Source of the DNA: Ridgeia piscesae
Lineage: Eukaryota; Annelida; Polychaeta; Sabellida; Siboglinidae
DNA: 64,000 bases
NCBI GenBank assembly: GCA_025642075.2
Contig: JAODUO010000479.1
Coordinates: 188,501 to 252,500, forward strand
Direction of reading: 5' to 3'
Part shown: positions 59,404 to 64,000 of the stretch, piece by piece
Position numbering within the stretch: the first letter of the stretch is position 1
Layout of the letters: every line of letters starts with the position of its first letter
Made by a program: the position numbers and the translations under genes
Notes under the pieces: generated by a model
What the model saw: only the letters and a program-made list of their open reading frames with translations
Database searches by the model: none
What the model was told of the DNA's origin: nothing

Positions 59404-61160
59404 TCATATGATCATCATTGTGCAGCTATAGTGTCCCGTGGTTGGGCGAATGCCTCAACATGCTGCTTCCACATCTGCCTATCTTGCGCTATCCTCTGCC
59501 AGATGGTGCCTTTCCAGTAGTCGTTTAGTTCGTCTCTCCACCGTCTCGCCGGCCTTCCTCTAGGTCTTTTCCTTTCATAGGGTGTCCAGGTGTTGATACG
59601 CAATGTCCATCGTTTATCTCGTATCTTGCTGACGTGCCCTGCCCAGGTCCACTTCCGTGTTCTGGCTTGTTCAATCACGTCTGTGACCTTGGTCTTTTCT
59701 CTTACCCAAATGTTTGTTTTTCTGTCCCGATATGTGATGTTTAACATACTCCTTTCCATCAGTGTTTGTGCGGCTGATAGCTTGTTCTTTGCATGGGTGA
59801 TGAGTGCCCATGTTTCCGTGCCGTATGTCATTGCTGGAAGTATGCATGAGTTGTAGATTTGTCTCTTCAAGCATGTTCCAATACCCTTTAAGATGTCGCG
59901 GTGCTTGGCGAATGCTGTCCATCCGGCCGTGGTTCTTCTTTGAATCTCCTTGTCTTGGTTTATGTATCTGGTCCTGTATCTCTGTCCCAGGTAGATGTTA
60001 ATTGTAACGTTCTTGACCTGAGCGTTGTTGACATAATATATTGGTTTCCATAATCACCTTTGTCTTCGATTTGTTCATCTTCAGACCCTGATTGTCACTT
60101 TCATCAGCTAATTCCTGTAGCATTTGTTGTAGCTCATGTGGTGTATTAGCGCATAAGAGTATGTCTTTGGCGAAGCGAAGATGACTAAGATATTCTCCGT
60201 CTATCTTCAAGCCTCTGGTTTCCCAAGTCAATCGTCGGAATATGCCTTCGAGTGCTGCCGTAAACAGCTTGGACGATATGGTATCTCCCTCTTGTACTCC
60301 TCTCCTGGTGTTGATCTTGTTGCTTTCTTTATGTAGGTGGACTGTCATCGAGCTGTTGGTAGATTTCTTTCAGGAGTTTTACGTACACATCTTCTATCCC
60401 CTGTTCTTGAAGCGAGTTCAGTACTGCCTGAGTTTACACTGAGTCGAAGGCTTTCTCATAGTCGACGAATGCCATACAGAGTGGGATATTATATTCTCTG
60501 CACGTCTCCTTCAGTTGGTTTACGACTTGGATGTTGTCTGTCGTTGAGTATCCGCTTCTGAATCCAGCTTGCTCTCGTGGCTGGTTTTCGTCGAGTGTCT
60601 TCTCTAGCCTTTTCGGTAGTACTTTCGTGAGTACTTTATAGATGTCTGATAGTAGACATATCGGTCTGTAATTCTTGAGGTCTTTCTCACATCCCTCCTT
60701 GATGATGATCATCATCTTGGCGTTCATCCACACTGTGGGTATTCGTCTTTCTGATAAGCATTTAGTCTACACTTTGTAAATGTCTTCGAGATGGTATCTT
60801 CTCGATATTTATATGGTCTTTGCCTGTGGGTGTCCCATTCTTCATATCTCGTAGTGCTGCTTCCACCTTCCATGATTTATGTCGGAAAATAGCTCAGATG
60901 AGCTAATGTTATCAATTCACATGTAAACCGACGTTAAATAAAGCTTCTTGTATCTTGTATCTTGTATGATGCTATCTCTGGTACCTCTTTTGGGTCAGTG
61001 TGGATTATGGTACTCTGTTCACTGTCGTGTAGCTCGGCGTAGAATTCCTCTATTCGTTCTATGATCTTGTCTTGATCTTGGATGTCTCTAACCTGCTTGT
61101 TTAGGAGTGTGGTCAGTCTGTCTTGGCCTAGCTTCTGCGTTCTTCTAACGAATTAACTAA
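59403..61160 (-). mobile_element. Non-LTR retrotransposon (LINE), decayed, reverse transcriptase half
   Basis: Read on the minus strand from 61160. A linker (RIEEFYAELHDSEQS) is followed by RT blocks LKNYRPICLLSDIYK, EQAGFRSGYSTTDN and FVDYEKAFDSV, then GVQEGDTISSKLFTAALEGI, then FAKDILL at 60163-60174, where the catalytic FADD is altered to FAKD. The C-terminal part has YGTETWALITHAKNKLSAAQ, KWTWAGHVSKIRD and RPRGRPARRW. Several frameshifts and stops separate these pieces, so it is inactive. The endonuclease half is absent. (AT)n lies on both sides. A nested insertion lies at 60868-60962. Confidence 0.88.
60868..60965. mobile_element. Short SINE-like insertion inside the LINE
   Basis: Breaks LINE coding similarity. 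Contains GTAAACCGACGTTAAATAAA followed by a three-fold CTTGTAT tail, typical of a retroposed element with a simple 3' repeat. Confidence 0.55.
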
Positions 61161-61182
61161 CTAACTAACTAAATAACTAACT

Positions 61183-61271
<89 letters not shown>
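61161..61271. repeat. (AACT)n and (AT)n
   Basis: ACTAACTAACTAA-type sequence followed by a long AT run 61186-61270. Confidence 0.93.
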
Positions 61272-61276
<5 letters not shown>

Positions 61277-62640
61277 AAGAATATATATATCCAAACTACT
61301 GGTCGTTGTTTTATGAGCAAAATAAGGTAATTGTGATCTATTTTGACCCGATACTGAGAATAACGACAAGAACTAGATCAAATATAAATGTTAGAATAAG
61401 CGATGATATTGTTTTTCTTACTCTGTTGTTTTATAAATTTGGCGAAGCAGTCTTCCAAAAATGGACGCTGTCTGCTAAATGACTCATTCCGTAAGTTAAG
61501 CCGAATAGTGACCTTGATGTTTATTTTAAAAGATAAACTGTTTATTGGTTACATCGCTGAAACTTGTTTCGGCCGTCGGAATGCAATGTTGTGTAATCAC
61601 TTGGCGTGTCCCTATCTACCCACATCAAGGTGGAATGAGTCACGCCGACTGAGGCAGTCAGTGGTTTACCGGAGGAAGGAGATGGGAAGATGACAGAGTC
61701 CCGAGCAGCCGGCTACAAACGCTGTTTGCACGAAGCAGACTCCGTAATCTTCACGCAACCCTTTCTAACTCAGTTAGTGCACTACACGCTATTGCTCCGT
61801 TAAAACGAATTAACTCGTTTTACGGTCACATGGGTAATACGGCATCCTTGCAAGTAAGGTCACCCACCACAGGATAGGGTATGTTTTGTAACAGAACAGC
61901 ACGGGCATTTAGTCTCGTTAATACGGTCAGCTCGGTATTCCCAGTCCCGTGTATGACATTAATACTACGGTTCTACTGTAAAACGTTTTACTATTTGAAC
62001 AAACACAACATTTTCTACTGATTTAATGCTCGTTTTCAGCGGTTTTCAACATTTTCGTTGGGTCCCAAATAGCCGCAGTATGTAGGATTTGGCAGGGACC
62101 GATGTATCAAGTACGAGTCTGGTGAGAAATGCAAAAATTAATAATGATGTAATACATTACCAGACATTAGGGGTTAATAACCGTACATTGTGGGTTAATG
62201 CCCGCTGTGGTATAAGTGTTCTTTTTGCACCGGTGTGTGGCCATCAAACCTGTGGTTTACGTGGGAGACATCTGAATCGGGCGCAAAAAGATCGACTCTA
62301 TAACAAGCCAGCGTTGACACACCATCAATATTATTAGCAAGACATTGCGCAATATCATTTGCTGAAAAGAAAAATTGACGCCGGTGGTCGGGTGGACGAC
62401 ACAGGGAGGCAGCTGCTTGTTTGAAGGAGAGGGAACCGAAGGCATCCGGGGAATGCCCGGGAGAGAATGCGGGCTGACAGTAGCCAGTATGCCCCAAACG
62501 TTGTGCTGCCTGCAAAAGCCAAGTTACCGTCAACGTCACGAAAAACCATCTAAGAATCGACAAACTCCCTGCCGAATACAGGAACATCATATTGTCAAAC
62601 GCAACAACAGTGAAATGCACGCCACTACAGCACATTGTAC
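61272..62640. other. Intergenic, no recognised gene
   Basis: Open frames below 150 codons on both strands carry no recognisable motif; no repeat structure is seen. Confidence 0.35.
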
Positions 62641-62659
62641 TTGTAGACTCGTCGATATT

Positions 62660-62829
62660 TCATAAACGTTTCTAGAAAACATTCAGCTACGCTGCAATTA
62701 ATGCGCGGAAATTAGTCATCCACAAATATCAACCGTTGTCGATAGCCAGTTAACTTTCCGTACGGCTGAGTAAACTGGAGCCACGTAGAGTGAACGGACT
62801 AGCACAGTATTCGATACGGTGTCGTGCTT
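62660..62829 (-). mobile_element. SINE, 3' part of a copy split by a MITE
   Basis: CATTCAGCTACGCTGCAATT, ATGCGCGGAAATTAGTCATC, CGGCTGAGTAAACTGGAGCC and GTAGAGTGAACGGACTAG inverse match the SINE body. The head continues at 63280-63372. Confidence 0.8.
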
Positions 62830-63279
62830 ACATTTTTCCGGTCGTTAAAAACGTTCCGATTGACGTTTCTGCGCATGCGCAATAAACGTAAAATCATCAT
62901 TGTCCAGCGAAACAACGAAGCATTTTCGGTATAAATGCCACGAGCTATTCGTTAACTCTCATGTGATGATTACTGTGAAGAGTTTCTTAAAATGTCGTTC
63001 AATGCAATAAATATGACGTTTTTTATCAATCACTGTCACGGATTATGGCGCACTACAATCACGTGATTTACGCTTGCTATCAAAATATACCTCAAAACTT
63101 GTTTGCATCGTGTTAATTTGCGACAAATAACTTTGCTGAAAGATTATATACATCCTAACGAACAACCCGTAGTATTTATGCCACAAATGCTTTGTCTTTT
63201 CGCTACACATTGATGATTTTTCATATATCGCGCATGCGCAGAAACGTCAATCGGAACGTTTATAACGCCCGAAAAATTT
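62830..63279. mobile_element. Foldback MITE, about 450 bp, long terminal inverted repeats
   Basis: The left arm from 62831 and the right arm ending 63279 are inverted copies. The outer 48 bases are nearly perfect (GTTCCGATTGACGTTTCTGC, then GCATGCGC). Imperfect pairing extends to about 115 bases per arm (ATCATCATTGTCCAGCGAAA against ATCATCAATGTGTAGCGAAA). Flanks are TTA-C and TTAA, so a TTAA or TTA target duplication is possible. No transposase ORF. Confidence 0.85.
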
Positions 63280-63372
63280 AAGCGCTACAACGGCATCAAA
63301 TGATCCGAACCCGGGTTCTTTCGACTGAAAGTCCGATGTTCTAATCACTTCTCCACTGGGTGGTCTGCGCAC
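63280..63372 (-). mobile_element. SINE tRNA-like head, other part of the split copy
   Basis: Inverse of a head with GGTTCGGATCATTTG (box-B-like, after CCCGG) and CCCAGTGGAGAAGTGATTAG (box-A-like). It continues the copy at 62660-62829. Confidence 0.78.
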
Positions 63373-63382
63373 GCCCATGCAT

Positions 63383-63505
63383 CAGTCCGTGTGTGTTTGT
63401 GTGTGTTTTGCTTGTGCGTGCGTGCGTTCGTGTGTGTTTGTGTGTGTATTGCTTGTATGTGCGTGCGTGCGTGCGTGCGTGCGTACGTGCGTACGTGCGT
63501 GCAAG
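63383..63505. repeat. GTGT/GTGC microsatellite
   Basis: Interrupted GTGT and GTGC units; GCGT/GTAC tail to 63505. Confidence 0.9.
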
Positions 63506-64000
63506 CGTTGGTGTATGAGTGCGGCATGTGTGAGTTGTATGCGTTCTTGCATGCTTAATACATGTAGCCGATGGCCGATGCAATAGGCCAGCTATCACCA
63601 ATCTCATTATTATTGACATAGTTTATCATTAAGTTATGTAGTAGGAATTTATTCCGCCACGTGTGTGGCCGCCACATAGCTCTAGTCTTGGAAAACTGTT
63701 ATAATAATAGAAGCATTTATCCGACGATTCCATAAATCACCAGACATTTTATCGTCGTATCGTCTGTGTCGGTCCACGTCGTAGCATCCCTTACGTAGTA
63801 AGTCGTAAAGTTTCGGCGTCGTCTCTGTGTTCGTGAGGATACACTCTTCGAACGATGACGTCAGAAGGCAAAGCAAGAATTGACTTTCACCACTAACTTT
63901 TGTAGTTGTTTCCACTAACTTTGATTCTCAACATTACCCATTCGCGTCTGTCCAACAATAGGCTTTCACTTTTTCAATAAAGCTTTATTCGCTATTTTCA
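63506..64000. other. Intergenic right end; one palindromic CRE
   Basis: No gene seen. A perfect cAMP-response-element palindrome TGACGTCA lies at 63856-63863. CpG density rises here (63720-63870), so a promoter of a gene to the right is possible but unproven. Confidence 0.3.

Noticed and set aside
59415..60733. Retrotransposon-like ORFs as host genes
   Set aside because: They are pieces of one decayed LINE with frameshifts and an altered catalytic box.

Overview
This is a repeat-rich animal nuclear genome window. It holds two protein-coding genes on the + strand, with vertebrate-like intron/exon structure and GT-AG introns throughout. I assembled both coding sequences by hand, with reading phase conserved at every junction. 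The 3' part of a Golgi-type zinc transporter, SLC30A7/ZnT7, lies at about 202-9373; its N-terminal exon(s) are upstream of the window. A complete NUP155 (nuclear pore inner-ring nucleoporin) lies at 13561-52454, with 36 coding exons and about 1,364 residues. Protein similarity to vertebrate orthologues is clear but distant. tRNA-derived SINEs, RTE/jockey/CR1-like LINE tails and pogo-type MITEs are abundant, and microsatellites and minisatellites are extreme. This suggests a marine invertebrate, probably a lophotrochozoan such as a mollusc, but the species cannot be settled from sequence alone.

Layout: 1-9373 is SLC30A7 (nine exons, with an 18-bp and a 20-bp minisatellite in its introns). 9374-12360 is its 3' UTR and the intergenic spacer. 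12360-12540 is a TATA-less promoter candidate and 5' UTR exon for NUP155, with YY1-like and ETS-like motifs. 13561-52454 is NUP155, whose introns carry many separate tandem arrays plus LINE, SINE and MITE copies. 52455-53200 is the NUP155 3' UTR, with a GGAC tetranucleotide tract and a poly(A) signal. 53590-56890 is a LINE tail joined to a 2.8-kb, 33-bp-period array. 57240-64000 is intergenic, with SINEs, a 1.7-kb decayed LINE carrying a nested SINE-like insertion, and a foldback MITE inserted into a SINE.

The most interesting signal is not a gene. In at least four introns of these two genes, the tandem array abutting the exon is built from the exon's own 3' splice junction. The repeat unit contains the intron end, the AG, and the first roughly 10-29 bases of the exon. 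The cases are SLC30A7 exon 7605 (20-bp unit), NUP155 exon 14 (66-bp unit, 15 decoy acceptors), exon 31 (41-bp unit, about 15 decoys) and exon 26 (three 26-bp copies, a possible early stage). One intron (after exon 18) looks like the mirror case, with the 5' splice junction repeated. Repeated tandem duplication of splice junctions would seed arrays of decoy splice sites in essential genes.

Many very long open frames (up to 1,073 codons) are by-products of arrays whose period is a multiple of three. I do not call them genes.
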